NCBI GenBank assembly: GCA_035691285.1
Contig: DASSJI010000207.1
Span: forward strand, 1-41,993
DNA: 41,993 nucleotides
Direction of reading: 5' to 3'
Origin: DATFEN01 sp035691285
GTDB lineage: Bacteria; Acidobacteriota; Vicinamibacteria; Fen-336
In this document: piece after piece, positions 8,679 through 17,351 of the stretch
Position numbering within the stretch: position 1 is the first letter of the stretch
Layout of the letters: every line of letters begins with the position of its first letter
Notes under the pieces: generated by a model
Told to the model about the DNA's origin: nothing
Databases searched by the model: none
What the model saw: the letters and a program-made list of their open reading frames with translations, nothing else
Translations under genes and position numbers: made by a program

Positions 8679-9980
8679 TCAGCGCGCGAGCGAGGCCGAC
8701 GGTCGTGCCCGCACGTCGTACGCGTAGAGCGTGTCCTGCTCGCGGACGTAGAGGCGGCCGTCGGCCACCACGAGGTGGGGCCAGCTCGGGCTCCTCACGT
8801 CGGGAATGGTGAACGAGCCGCGCTCCTTGTAGCCGGCGGCGCTCGCCTCGATCAAGAGCACGACGCCGTTCTGGTAGCGGAAGTAGAGCCGGCCGTCGGC
8901 GTACATCACGGCGGCCGAGCCCGAGCCTGCGTTGCGGATGTCGCCGCCCCAGACGGTCTTGCCGCTGACCAAGTCGAGGCAGATGGGGAACCCCTTGTTG
9001 TGGCCGTGTCCGGCGAAGACGTTGCTGCCGACGAGCACCATGCCACCGTGGTGGTTCTGGAAGCTCCCGGGCTCCAGGAAGTAGAGCTCCTTCGCCGCGA
9101 CGCCTCCCTCGGGCGTCTTCGAGAGCTCCAGGAGCGCCGCTCCGGTCTGATAGCCGGTCGAGGCGAAGACCCAGTTCAAGCGGACGAGGGGCGTTGCGAT
9201 GTTGGCGGTGTCGTTGGCGACGCGGTTGTAGCCCCACAGGAACTTCCCGTCGCTGGCCCGGATGCCGACGAGGCCGCGCCCCATGAGCTGAACGTACTGC
9301 TTCACGCCGGCTCCGTTCGAGATCACGATCGACGAGTAGGCGGCGCCGTCCCTGCCCCTCGGGCCGAGGTCGGGGACCGCGGCCTTCCAGATCGTCGCGC
9401 CCGTCCGCTTGTCCACCGCCACGAGCGCCGCGTCGCGGGCGCCCGCGGTGAACACGAGCCGGTCGCCGTCGACGAGCGGAGACTCGCTGAACTTCCACCC
9501 GGACATCATGACCCCGCCGAAGTCGCGGGGCAGGCTCTTCCGCCAGCGCTCTCTGCCGGTCGCGGTCTCGAGGCAGACGAGGTCCCCTTCGGTGCCGAGA
9601 GCGTAGAGCAGCTCGCCGTCCACGCTGGGCGTGCTGCGCGAGCCGCCGTACTGGTCGGACCAGGCGGGACCGACGCGCGCGCTCCAGAGGAGCCTCCCGT
9701 CGCTCGCATCCAGGGCAAGGACGTGCTGAGAGCCGCCGCTGTCGCCCATCGTGTAGATCCGGCCGGCGGCCGCGGCCACGCTCGAGAAGCCGGCGCCGAC
9801 GCCCGAGACCTTCCACGCGAGAGGAGGGCCGGAGGCCGGCCACTCGGCCAGGAGGCCGGTCTCACGCGATGTGGCGTCTCGGTTCGGGCCCCGCCAGCCG
9901 GGCCAGTCCGCGGCGTCCGCGCCGGGGGCTCCTAGCGTCCCGGCGATCATGCAAGCGAGCCACGTCGGGTTCTTCCGCAT
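8679..9980 (-). CDS. Secreted PQQ-like beta-propeller protein (P3)
   Basis: This is a 433-residue protein. I placed the start at ATG 9980 (MRKNPTWLACMIAG) because it opens a signal peptide ending in GADA and has GGGAG 7-8 bases upstream; the frame is open further upstream but carries no signal-like sequence. ADWPGWRGP follows the signal, then blades with ALDASDGRLLW, CLETATGRERW, AVDKRTGATIW and DLVSGKTVW. The protein ends with a blade containing SPSWPHLVVADGRLYVREQD, similar to the end of P1. P1 and P3 therefore look like a second propeller subfamily. The gene is convergent with P2 (6 bp gap) and divergent from the DUF3311/symporter pair. Function unknown; location periplasm or cell surface. 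Confidence 0.87.
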   Translation of the reverse strand: MRKNPTWLACMIAGTLGAPGADAADWPGWRGPNRDATSRETGLLAEWPASGPPLAWKVSGVGAGFSSVAAAAGRIYTMGDSGGSQHVLALDASDGRLLWSARVGPAWSDQYGGSRSTPSVDGELLYALGTEGDLVCLETATGRERWRKSLPRDFGGVMMSGWKFSESPLVDGDRLVFTAGARDAALVAVDKRTGATIWKAAVPDLGPRGRDGAAYSSIVISNGAGVKQYVQLMGRGLVGIRASDGKFLWGYNRVANDTANIATPLVRLNWVFASTGYQTGAALLELSKTPEGGVAAKELYFLEPGSFQNHHGGMVLVGSNVFAGHGHNKGFPICLDLVSGKTVWGGDIRNAGSGSAAVMYADGRLYFRYQNGVVLLIEASAAGYKERGSFTIPDVRSPSWPHLVVADGRLYVREQDTLYAYDVRARPSASLAR

Positions 9981-10086
9981 CGAGCGCTCCCGGCCAGTCC
10001 CCCTGGAGCGGATATTGTGACGCGCATCGCCGCCAGCCGGGCAAGCGAAACCAGGGCCTCGACACAACCTTTCACATGGGTGCGCC

Positions 10087-10116
10087 TTGACTCACCGGGG
10101 CCCCGCGCGCTTAGAT
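10087..10116 (+). promoter_or_regulatory. Promoter of the DUF3311-symporter operon
   Basis: TTGACT (10087-10092) and TTAGAT (10111-10116) are separated by 18 bases, a near-consensus housekeeping promoter. The first in-frame start that fits, TTG at 10129, lies 12 bases after the -10 box without a Shine-Dalgarno, so the message would have a leader of only about five bases. The TTG inside the -35 box can be misread as a start codon. Confidence 0.6.
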
Positions 10117-10128
10117 CGGCGCAACCGC

Positions 10129-10359
10129 TTGAAGCGCTCGCTCCTGATCCTCGCGGTGGTGGCGGTCTACGCGCTCCACCAGGACCTGTGGTTCTGGAGG
10201 ACGGCCCGCCCGCTGGTCTTCGGCTTCCTTCCGATCGGTCTCGCCTACCACGCCGGCTTCTCGGTCCTGGCCGCGTTGCTCATGTGGCTGCTCGTCTCCC
10301 GCGCCTGGCCGGACCACCTCGAGCGCGCGGATCGCAAGGACGCCGGGGACGGCGCGTGA
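10129..10359 (+). CDS. DUF3311-like small membrane partner of a sodium:solute symporter
   Basis: This 76-residue protein has two membrane helices (about residues 3-15 and 34-54). Between them is the conserved segment LVFGFLPIGLAYH, and before that HQDLWFW, matching the small DUF3311 proteins usually encoded directly upstream of SSS-family symporters. Start choice: an upstream TTG at 10087 is in frame, but it is part of a strong -35 box. TTG at 10129 gives MKRSLLIL, the kind of N-terminus seen in this family, and sits just after the predicted transcription start. The stop overlaps the symporter start (GTGA), so the two are translationally coupled. The role is inferred to be assembly or function of the symporter. 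Confidence 0.72.
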   Translation: MKRSLLILAVVAVYALHQDLWFWRTARPLVFGFLPIGLAYHAGFSVLAALLMWLLVSRAWPDHLERADRKDAGDGA

Positions 10360-11975
10360 TCCCCGCCCTGATCGTCATCGCCTACCTGGCCGTCGTCGTC
10401 TACATCGGGGTGTTCGCTTTCCGCAGCGCGAGGGGCAAGGAGGAGGTGGAGGAGTATTTCCTGGCCAGCCGCTCGATCGGGCCGTTCGTGTTCCTGATGT
10501 CGCTGTTCGGCACCAACATGACGGCCTTCGCGATCCTGGGCTCGTCGGGACACGCCTTCAACAACGGGATCGTGACGTACGGGCTGATGGCGTCGGCCTC
10601 GGGCCTCGTCATCCCGCTCACGATCTTCCTGATCGGCACGCGCGTGTGGGCGCTCGGCAAGCGCCACGGCTTCATCACGCCGGTGCAGCTCTTCCGCGAC
10701 CGCTGGGAGACGAGCCACGTGGGCACGGTGGTGTTCGCCGTACAGGCCGTGCTGCTCGTGCCCTACATCATCATCGGCGTCATGGGCGGCGGCACGACGC
10801 TGTCCACGGTCAGCGGCGGTCTCGTCCCCTACTGGCTCGGGGGCGCGATCGTCGCGCTGGTCGTGATGACGTACGTCTTCTTCGGCGGCATGCGCGGGAC
10901 CGCTTTCGTGAACACGTTCCAGACGATCCTGTTCCTCCTCTTCGGGGCGCTCGCCGTGGCCGTGATCGGCTACGGGATGGGCGGGTTCAAAGCCTCGGCC
11001 GAGGCGCTGCTCGCCTCGCCCGGCGCCTACCTCCTGACGCGCGAGCGCATCTCGCCCTGGTACTTCCTCAGCTACACCTTCATCCCGCTCTCGGCGATCG
11101 CCTTCCCCCACATCACCATGTTCTGCCTGACCGCGCGTCGCATGGCCCAGTTCCGCAAGACCGTGGTGTTCTACCCGCTGTGCATCATGGCGATCTGGCT
11201 CCCGTGCGTGTTCCTGGGCGTGATGGCCAACCGCGCCACGGACATCCCCGAGATCAAGGACAAGATCGAGGCGCGCCGCACCCTGGCCGTCGAGGGCAAG
11301 ACGCTGAGCGCCGAGCAGCGCGACGAGCTGCGGGCGCGCATGGACGGCGACGACGTGCTGCTCCTGCTGCTCGAGCGCTACGCGCCGCTGTGGCTGGCGG
11401 GGCTGCTCGGAGCCGGGATCATGGCCGCGGTCATGGCGACGGACTCCCAGATCCTGGCGCTCTCGACGATGTTCGCCGAGGACGTGTTCACGCACTACGG
11501 GCACAAGGAGCGCTTCGGCGCCCACGTCCAGGTGCAGACCGGGCGGGCCTTCGTGGTGCTGTTGACCCTCGTCGCCTACGCGATCGCCATGAACGCGCCG
11601 GAGTCGATCTTCTCGCTGGCGATCCAATACGCGTTCACCGGGTTCGCCTCGCTGTCCCCCCTGCTGGTGGCGGCGCTCTTCTGGCGCGGCAGCACCAAGT
11701 GGGGCGCCCTGGCCTCGACGCTGTGGGTGGCGGCCGCGGTGACCGCCGTCGCGGCCTTCCAGGCCGCGGTGCCGGCTCCGCCCCCCGGGCCGCCGGTCGT
11801 GGTGGCGAAGCTGTTCGGTCTGGACCTGCTCGCGCGCACGCCCGGCGGCACCGCGGTCCTCGGCTTCATGCCCGTCGTGCCCATGGTGCTCGTCTCGGGC
11901 CTGCTCATGGCCGTCGTGAGCCGGCTGACGCCGAAGCCCAGCCCGCAGACCCTCGCGCGCTACTTCGGCCCGTAG
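10356..11975 (+). CDS. Sodium:solute symporter family protein
   Basis: This is a 539-residue integral membrane protein of the SSS family (PutP/PanF-like), which couples sodium entry to uptake of a sugar, amino acid, carboxylate or vitamin. Seen in the sequence: an N-terminal helix (LIVIAYLAVVVYIG), the conserved region YFLASRSIGPF then FGTNMTAFAILGSSG, a long run of about a dozen further helices, MAAVMATDSQILALSTMFAED (typical of the sodium-site helix 8 region), and a cytoplasmic loop with many charged residues around 305-335. The GTG start at 10356 overlaps the DUF3311 stop. Its last 16 bases overlap the end of propeller gene P4 on the other strand. The substrate cannot be told; the neighbouring TonB receptor, amidohydrolase and propellers suggest a role in nutrient capture. 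Confidence 0.92.
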   Translation: MIPALIVIAYLAVVVYIGVFAFRSARGKEEVEEYFLASRSIGPFVFLMSLFGTNMTAFAILGSSGHAFNNGIVTYGLMASASGLVIPLTIFLIGTRVWALGKRHGFITPVQLFRDRWETSHVGTVVFAVQAVLLVPYIIIGVMGGGTTLSTVSGGLVPYWLGGAIVALVVMTYVFFGGMRGTAFVNTFQTILFLLFGALAVAVIGYGMGGFKASAEALLASPGAYLLTRERISPWYFLSYTFIPLSAIAFPHITMFCLTARRMAQFRKTVVFYPLCIMAIWLPCVFLGVMANRATDIPEIKDKIEARRTLAVEGKTLSAEQRDELRARMDGDDVLLLLLERYAPLWLAGLLGAGIMAAVMATDSQILALSTMFAEDVFTHYGHKERFGAHVQVQTGRAFVVLLTLVAYAIAMNAPESIFSLAIQYAFTGFASLSPLLVAALFWRGSTKWGALASTLWVAAAVTAVAAFQAAVPAPPPGPPVVVAKLFGLDLLARTPGGTAVLGFMPVVPMVLVSGLLMAVVSRLTPKPSPQTLARYFGP

Positions 11976-13306
11976 CCGATCGCGAACAGGTGCCTCTCGC
12001 CGCGGATGTACAGGACGTTCCCGGCGACCGCCGGCGAGGCGCCGATCGCCTCGCCGAGGGGGTTGACGCGCTCCACGGCGAACTCCGGCCCCGCCTTCAC
12101 GACGAAGGTGTCGCCCTCCTGGCTCATGAAGAGCACGCGGCCGTCGACGGCGATGGGCGAGGCCATGAGCGTCGCCGGTACGGGAAGGCGCCGTCCCTCG
12201 TAGCGCACCGCGCCGGTTTGCGCATCGAGGCACGTCAAGAGGCCGCGGTCGCTGGCGAGGTAGACGTGGCCGTCGTACAGGACGGGCGATGACACGTAGG
12301 CCGAGCCCTTGTCGTATCGCCACAAGACCGCTCCCGTCACGTCACCGCTGCCGCCGGGCCTCACCGCCATGGAGAGCTTCGACGGGTAGCCGGTGGTGAA
12401 GACCACCACGCGGTCGCCCAGCAGCGGGGTGGCGACGGCGTTGCTGGCGAGGCCCTGCACGCGCCACAGCTCGCGCCCGCTCTTCGGATCGTAGGCGATC
12501 GAGGCCTGGTTGCCGGCAGTGACCAGCTCGTCGCGCCCTGCGGCGTCCACCACCACGGGCGTCGCCCAGCTCAGCTCGACCTTGCGCGGCGTGCGCCAGA
12601 CCAGGGCGCCGGTCCGGCGGTCGATCCCGGCGATGTAGGACCGATCGCCGTTGTCCTCGTCGGCCAGCAGGATCACGAGGTCGCCGTAGAGGACCGGCGA
12701 GGTGCCCACGCCGACGCTGAACGTCGCCACGGTTCCCGGGTCGAACTTCCAGGCCGGACGACCCTCGAAGTCGTAGGCATAGAGGCCTTCGGTGCCGAAG
12801 TACGCGTAGACGCGCTCGCCGTCCGTGACGGGCGTGGGGCTGGCGAAGCTGCCCTTCTTGTGGCGGGCCCCGGACGGCACGCCCTCCCAGAGGCGCCGCT
12901 GCCAGAGCAGGCGGCCGCTGCGCGCGTCGAGGGCCAGCAGCTCGAGGCCGTGCTTCCGGTCGTCGCCCAGGGCGTCCGGGTGCCGGAACTCGGTTCCGTC
13001 GGGCTGGAAGTGCCGCATGCGCTGGACGTCCGGGACCACGTCTCCCTCGACGGCGGTGGTCAGGAAGATCCGGTCGCCCCACACGATCGGGGACGAGAGG
13101 CCGCGACCCGGAAGGGCGGACTTCCAGAGCACGTTCTTCGTCTCGTTCCATTCGAGGGGGATCCGCGTGTCCGCCGCAGCGAGCCCTTGTCCCTGTCCCC
13201 TCCAACCTGGCCAGCACGCCTCGAGCGCGGGCGCCCGGCCCGGAGGCGAGACCAGCGCGATGACCGGCAGCGTCGCCGTCAGGTACGCGCGCGCCCACAC
13301 AGCCAT
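11960..13306 (-). CDS. Secreted PQQ-like beta-propeller protein (P4)
   Basis: This 448-residue protein has a signal peptide (about residues 1-27) and the family motif in altered form, EACWPGWRGQ, with cysteine in place of the usual aspartate. The first blade contains NVLWKSALPG. The blades carry DARSGRLLW, DRRTGALVW, DPKSGRELW and DAQTGAVRY, and the ending VVKAGPEFAVERVNPLGEAI is shared with P2 and P8. The ATG at 13306 is preceded by a near-perfect Shine-Dalgarno (AGGAGGT, 13311-13317) that overlaps the stop codon of P5. P5 and P4 are thus a coupled two-gene operon on the minus strand. The 3' end overlaps the symporter gene by 16 bp in the convergent orientation. Function unknown; periplasmic or surface location inferred. 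Confidence 0.87.
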   Translation of the reverse strand: MAVWARAYLTATLPVIALVSPPGRAPALEACWPGWRGQGQGLAAADTRIPLEWNETKNVLWKSALPGRGLSSPIVWGDRIFLTTAVEGDVVPDVQRMRHFQPDGTEFRHPDALGDDRKHGLELLALDARSGRLLWQRRLWEGVPSGARHKKGSFASPTPVTDGERVYAYFGTEGLYAYDFEGRPAWKFDPGTVATFSVGVGTSPVLYGDLVILLADEDNGDRSYIAGIDRRTGALVWRTPRKVELSWATPVVVDAAGRDELVTAGNQASIAYDPKSGRELWRVQGLASNAVATPLLGDRVVVFTTGYPSKLSMAVRPGGSGDVTGAVLWRYDKGSAYVSSPVLYDGHVYLASDRGLLTCLDAQTGAVRYEGRRLPVPATLMASPIAVDGRVLFMSQEGDTFVVKAGPEFAVERVNPLGEAIGASPAVAGNVLYIRGERHLFAIGYGPK

Positions 13307-13310
13307 GGAG

Positions 13311-13317
13311 ACCTCCT
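13311..13317 (-). promoter_or_regulatory. Strong Shine-Dalgarno of P4 overlapping the P5 stop codon
   Basis: AGGAGGT on the minus strand ends 4 bases before the P4 ATG and shares a base with the P5 stop codon (13317-13319). It decides the P4 start against the longer open frame and implies re-initiation by ribosomes leaving P5. Confidence 0.6.
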
Positions 13318-14444
13318 CAAGCCTTCCCCCCGAAGCAGAGCAGCTGACCGTCGGTCGTGCCGACCACGAGCCGTCCCGCGCTGATCGCGGGCGAGGCCGT
13401 GATCGGCGCGCCGGCGTCGAACTCCTCGATGCGGCGCCCTGTGGCGAGGTCCAGCGCATAGAGCCGGCCGTCGCCGGAGCCGACGTAGACGCGGCCGCCC
13501 GCGATGGCGGGCGACGAGTCGACCCGCGCGCGTGTGGCGAAAGTCCACAGGAGCCTGCCAGTCGCCTGGTCGAGGGCGTGCACGTGGCGATCACGGCCGC
13601 CGAGCACGACCTTGCCGTCCGCGAGGGCCGCGGAAGAGTAGAACGGGAACTCCCGTTCCGTGTTCTTGTAGCGCCAGACGACGCGTCGCTCCCGCAGGTC
13701 GACGCACAGCACCTCGTTCTCGAAGGTGCCGTAGTAGGCTCGCCCGCCGGAGAGGGCCGCGGAGGCGCCGGTGTAGCCGCCTGACGACACCTGGAACTGC
13801 TCCCGGCCGTCGCGGATGCGGATGGCCCGCAGCAGCGCGTCGCAGCCTGCGATATAGGCGATCTCGCCGTCCACCGAGGCCGTCGCCTGCACCTGGCCGT
13901 CGGTCTCGAGCTTCCACGCCAGCACCCCGCTCCGAGCGTCGAGCGCGTACATGTGGTGGTCGTAGGAGCCGATCAGGAGCCGCCCCTCGGCCACGACCGG
14001 CGAGGCCTTGATCTCGGAGCGGGTCGCGTAGCGCCACGCCGGCTTGCCGTCCCGCGCGCCGGCGGCGTGGACGACGCCCTTCGCGTCCCCGACGTAGACG
14101 AACTCGCCGGCGACACAAGGCGAGGACTCGCCGATCTCGGCGCCCGTGGGATGCTTCCAGAGCAGCGCTCCTGTCGCAAGGTCGAGCGCGACGAGCTCGC
14201 CCGCGTGCGAGCCGACGTAGACGGCGCCGTTCACGATCGCGGCGGACGAGTCGGTCCCGTCAGCCAGCTCTTGCGTCCAGAGCACGGCGAGGGGCAGGGG
14301 CGGGGAGTCGGCCACGCCGTCCAGGCTCGGGCCGCCGCGGAACTGCGGCCAGTCGCGCGGCCTGGATCGTGCCTCGACGCGGCCCGCCGATGCGTGGGGA
14401 GCCACGAGCGCGGAGAGCAGTGCGAGCGCATGGCGTCGCCGCAT
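13317..14444 (-). CDS. Secreted PQQ-like beta-propeller protein (P5)
   Basis: This is a 375-residue protein. ATG 14444 (MRRRHALALLSALV) was chosen because it opens a twin-arginine-looking basic signal peptide and lies 9 bases after a good promoter -10 box; the frame extends upstream without signal-like sequence. After the signal comes RDWPQFRGG, then very regular short blades of about 40 residues with DLATGALLW, DARSGVLAW, DQATGRLLW and DLATGRRIE, each followed by a strand of the ASPAISAGRLVVGTTDG kind. This regularity makes it the most BamB-like propeller of the set. It is the first gene of a two-gene operon with P4, 10 bp apart. Function unknown; a periplasmic binding or scaffold propeller is likely. 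Confidence 0.87.
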   Translation of the reverse strand: MRRRHALALLSALVAPHASAGRVEARSRPRDWPQFRGGPSLDGVADSPPLPLAVLWTQELADGTDSSAAIVNGAVYVGSHAGELVALDLATGALLWKHPTGAEIGESSPCVAGEFVYVGDAKGVVHAAGARDGKPAWRYATRSEIKASPVVAEGRLLIGSYDHHMYALDARSGVLAWKLETDGQVQATASVDGEIAYIAGCDALLRAIRIRDGREQFQVSSGGYTGASAALSGGRAYYGTFENEVLCVDLRERRVVWRYKNTEREFPFYSSAALADGKVVLGGRDRHVHALDQATGRLLWTFATRARVDSSPAIAGGRVYVGSGDGRLYALDLATGRRIEEFDAGAPITASPAISAGRLVVGTTDGQLLCFGGKA

Positions 14445-14453
14445 CGTCTCGCG

Positions 14454-14482
14454 AAGGTAGCGATGATGGACCGCCCGATCAA
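14454..14482 (-). promoter_or_regulatory. Promoter of the P5-P4 operon
   Basis: On the minus strand, TTGATC (14477-14482) and TACCTT (14454-14459) are spaced by exactly 17 bases. The -10 box ends 9 bases before the P5 ATG and there is no clear Shine-Dalgarno, so a nearly leaderless transcript is expected. The rest of the 227-bp gap (14460-14671) shows lower GC and no gene. Confidence 0.5.
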
Positions 14483-14671
14483 ATCCAAGACGGTGGACTC
14501 GTCTCAACGTGCAACCCACGAAACCACCGAAGTCCGGCAAATGACGCTCTTCGGACGTGCGCCGGAAGCCAATCACGCACGCTGTTGTGCGAGTGTGCGC
14601 GGTAATTGAATAGAAATCCTATCCCACTGATGCCCAGCGGTCGCCGCGAGTTCCTGCCGCCGGCTTGGACA

Positions 14672-16681
14672 TCACAGCCCGGGATCGGTAAACACCACCT
14701 TGCCGCCGACCATCGTCAACAGGGTCTTGGTCGCTGCGACGTTGGCGTCGTAGACCGCTTTCATGTGCGCCGAGCGCGCCTGCGCGTTCCCGCTCATGAG
14801 GGCGCCGGACACAGTGAACAGCGGGCGTAGATCCTTGTCGATGACGATCAGGTCAGCGAGCTTTCCCTCCTGGATCGAACCCGTTTCGTCATCACGGTGC
14901 ATTTGGTAGGCAACACCGATGGTCCCGGCCTTGACCGCTTGCGGGAAGGTCAGTGCATGGTGCGCGCTGAGCGGCCCCGAGAAGATCGCCCGTTTCGGGT
15001 TTGCCCGTCCCTCGCGGGTCGCGGTCTGCTCGATTGCGGTCCAGGGCTTCCACGGTGGATGGACCGGCCAGTCGTTACCGATCGCGAGAACGGCGCCGCC
15101 ACGGACCAAGCCGCCGGCGGGATAGATGTCGTCCATCGAGTCGGGCGCGATGAATCCCTCGGTCGCGGTGACCGTCCACATGTCGCGCTGGAACCAGACG
15201 GTCGACATGCTGGCCACGACTCCGAGTCCAGCGAGCCTTGCCATGTCCTCGTCGCGTACGAATTCGAGGTGCGTGATCGTGTGGCGGCGATCCCAGGGCT
15301 CGTTCTTGGCCTGGCTTGCTTCGAAGTTATCGAGGGCGTCTCGCGTGGCCCGGTCGCCGATCGCGTGTACGTGAATCGTCCACTTCGCCTGGTCGAGCTT
15401 ATCGAAGCCGAGCGTCGCGTCCGAGCATGACGGGTCCTCACCCTTGAGGTTACCTGGCACGAAGACGGGCTTCTCGATCGTCCCGCTATTTACACGGTAC
15501 GGTTCCAGCATCGCCCCGGTCTGGCCCGGGAACTCCGCAATGCCGTCACAGGAGACCTTCACCGTGTCGACGGCGATGTCGCCGGGACTGGCGGGACTAC
15601 GGTAACCGTCGTATTGGCGGCGCACGTCGTTGAGCCCGTTGATGAGTTTGTCCACGGCGGCGGGGTCGGTCTCCCCGCGGATCTCAAAGGCGCTGATGGC
15701 CTGATTGACCCGCACCGTCAGGTTCCCGTCGTCGGCGACGCGCTTGAGCACCTGTAACGATTCCACGTCGCCGCCGGGGTGCAGGATCAACGTGATGCCG
15801 ACACGGTTTGCGTTCCGGTAGTCCGCAACCGTAGCTCGATACGCGGCGTCACGCTCCTCGGGAACGGACGGTCCCCACTTCGCGGAGAAATCGGAGAACT
15901 GGCCGTTTGGATAGCCGTTCGGATCTCGGCCGATGAATGCGCCGGGCGGCTGAGCCGTCTTCTCGTTCAAGTCGCCGTTGACGATCGCTGCCGTATTAGT
16001 GAAGGTCTGATGGCCACCCATGTCCCGAATGACGATCGGCCGGGTCGTTCCTGTGCCGAACTCGTCTTTCGACGGTTCCTTGCTCAGCCTGTCCAGGTCC
16101 TGGCGAGTGATCGCGGTGCCCGCGGGCGCCATCCCGTTGACGTTGAACTGATCCGGCCTCAGCACGAACTTGCTCTTGAGATGCGCCACCTGGTCGTGCC
16201 GAAGGAGGCACGCTTTGAGCTTGGCGAGAACCTCATCAACCGTCCCGCCCTCGTAGTCCATGGGGCACGTCGATCCCTCAGTCCCCCCGTGGAGGTGACC
16301 GTCCCCCAAGCCCGGCATCAGGATCCGGCCTTTCAGATCAACGACCCTGGTGTTTGGTCCGATCCGCCTTTTCGCGCCATCGTTGTTACCGACGAACGCA
16401 ATGCGTCCGTCCTTGACGGCTACTGCCTGCGCCCAACTCACGAGGTGGGACATCAGGCTTCCGCCATTGGGATAGAGCAGCACTTGTCCGTCGAGGAAAA
16501 CGGTGTCGGCGGCGAGTTGCGCGTTGGTTTGGCCCGAGGACAAGCCCGCCAAGATAGTCACGCCGACCAGCGCCACCAAGACCGCAGACGCGACAGGAAG
16601 CCGCCGACTGATCGTCGAACGAGCAGCACCCAGCTTCCGATTTCCGCGTCCACGAAGAATCGAACGGCGATGTTCACTCAT
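14672..16681 (-). CDS. YtcJ-like amidohydrolase (Amidohydro_3 family), membrane-anchored or secreted
   Basis: This is a 669-residue protein. A basic N-terminus is followed by a hydrophobic stretch (about residues 30-48, LPVASAVLVALVGVTILAG), a signal peptide or anchor. The catalytic part shows the family signatures: GLGDGHLHGG with the metal H-x-H, IHVHAIGDRATRDALDNFE, THLEFVRDEDMARL, AIGNDWPVHPPWKP, and near the end GSIQEGKLADLIVIDKDL. YtcJ-type enzymes hydrolyse amides of unknown nature and use zinc or a similar metal. The ATG overlaps the stop of the YceI-like gene (ATGA), so they are coupled. Codon use is less GC-rich than in the flanking propellers, as for the other two genes of this block, which suggests a common foreign origin. 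Substrate unknown. Confidence 0.9.
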   Translation of the reverse strand: MSEHRRSILRGRGNRKLGAARSTISRRLPVASAVLVALVGVTILAGLSSGQTNAQLAADTVFLDGQVLLYPNGGSLMSHLVSWAQAVAVKDGRIAFVGNNDGAKRRIGPNTRVVDLKGRILMPGLGDGHLHGGTEGSTCPMDYEGGTVDEVLAKLKACLLRHDQVAHLKSKFVLRPDQFNVNGMAPAGTAITRQDLDRLSKEPSKDEFGTGTTRPIVIRDMGGHQTFTNTAAIVNGDLNEKTAQPPGAFIGRDPNGYPNGQFSDFSAKWGPSVPEERDAAYRATVADYRNANRVGITLILHPGGDVESLQVLKRVADDGNLTVRVNQAISAFEIRGETDPAAVDKLINGLNDVRRQYDGYRSPASPGDIAVDTVKVSCDGIAEFPGQTGAMLEPYRVNSGTIEKPVFVPGNLKGEDPSCSDATLGFDKLDQAKWTIHVHAIGDRATRDALDNFEASQAKNEPWDRRHTITHLEFVRDEDMARLAGLGVVASMSTVWFQRDMWTVTATEGFIAPDSMDDIYPAGGLVRGGAVLAIGNDWPVHPPWKPWTAIEQTATREGRANPKRAIFSGPLSAHHALTFPQAVKAGTIGVAYQMHRDDETGSIQEGKLADLIVIDKDLRPLFTVSGALMSGNAQARSAHMKAVYDANVAATKTLLTMVGGKVVFTDPGL

Positions 16682-17250
16682 CTATCACGCCCTTCTTGGT
16701 CGCTCTCGAGAATCGCCTCCGCATCGATCGTAATGAGAACCTGGTGGCCTACAACCATGCCACCCCGCGCGAGTAGGCTGTTCCAGCTGACGCCGAAATC
16801 GTGACGGTCGATACACGCGGTGGCCACGAAGCCTGCCCGCGTCTTGGGACCCTTGTCGACCCCATCCTCCCACCAGGGGGTCTCCCACTGCCCCAAGTAG
16901 TGGACGTCCAGGGTCACAGGCTTCGTGACGCCCCGGACTGTGAGAGCGCCAGTGACAAGCGCCTCATTCGGACTAGTCAGGCGCACTGCTGTGCTCGTGA
17001 AGGTCATCTCCGGGAAGTGCTCGACGTCGAGGAAGTCGGCGCTACGAAGGTGGGCATCTCGATCTGGCTCACCGCTCCAAAGACCTCGGGCGTCAATCGT
17101 AGCTTCGACCCGGGACGCCTCCGGCACCGCCGGATCAAACTCGAGGCTTCCGTGGACGTTCTTGAAGTGGCCTCGCACATGAGTGACCATCATGTGCCTC
17201 ACGCAGAACTCGGCCGCGGTGTGTCCCGGTTCCAAGAACCATCGAGCCAT
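16678..17250 (-). CDS. YceI-like protein
   Basis: This is a 190-residue protein with the YceI lipocalin-like signature. It starts WFLEPGHTAAEFCVRHMMVTHVRGHF, then has VEATIDARGLWSGEPDRDAHLRS, DFLDVEHFPEMTF, LTVRGVTKPVTLDV, and ends FGVSWNSLL then VLITIDAEAI. The family forms an eight-stranded barrel that binds a polyisoprenoid-like or amphiphilic ligand. Many members are periplasmic, but no signal peptide is visible here, so this copy is probably cytoplasmic. A GGAGGGTGAG Shine-Dalgarno supports the ATG at 17250. It is the middle gene of the block DinB-like, YceI-like, amidohydrolase and overlaps the latter by 4 bp. Like its neighbours it has lower GC than the rest of the window. Confidence 0.92.
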   Translation of the reverse strand: MARWFLEPGHTAAEFCVRHMMVTHVRGHFKNVHGSLEFDPAVPEASRVEATIDARGLWSGEPDRDAHLRSADFLDVEHFPEMTFTSTAVRLTSPNEALVTGALTVRGVTKPVTLDVHYLGQWETPWWEDGVDKGPKTRAGFVATACIDRHDFGVSWNSLLARGGMVVGHQVLITIDAEAILESDQEGRDR

Positions 17251-17351
17251 CGTGGCTCACCCTCCACTGCTCATCGTCGGCCCAGCACCGAGACTAGCTG
17301 CGAGGGCCGCCGTCCGTTGACCATCGGACCTCGTCAGCTTCATCTCGTTAG

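Noticed and set aside
10087..10128. Start of the DUF3311-like gene at TTG 10087
   Set aside because: That TTG belongs to a near-consensus -35 box whose -10 box lies downstream of it, so these bases should not be transcribed from this promoter.
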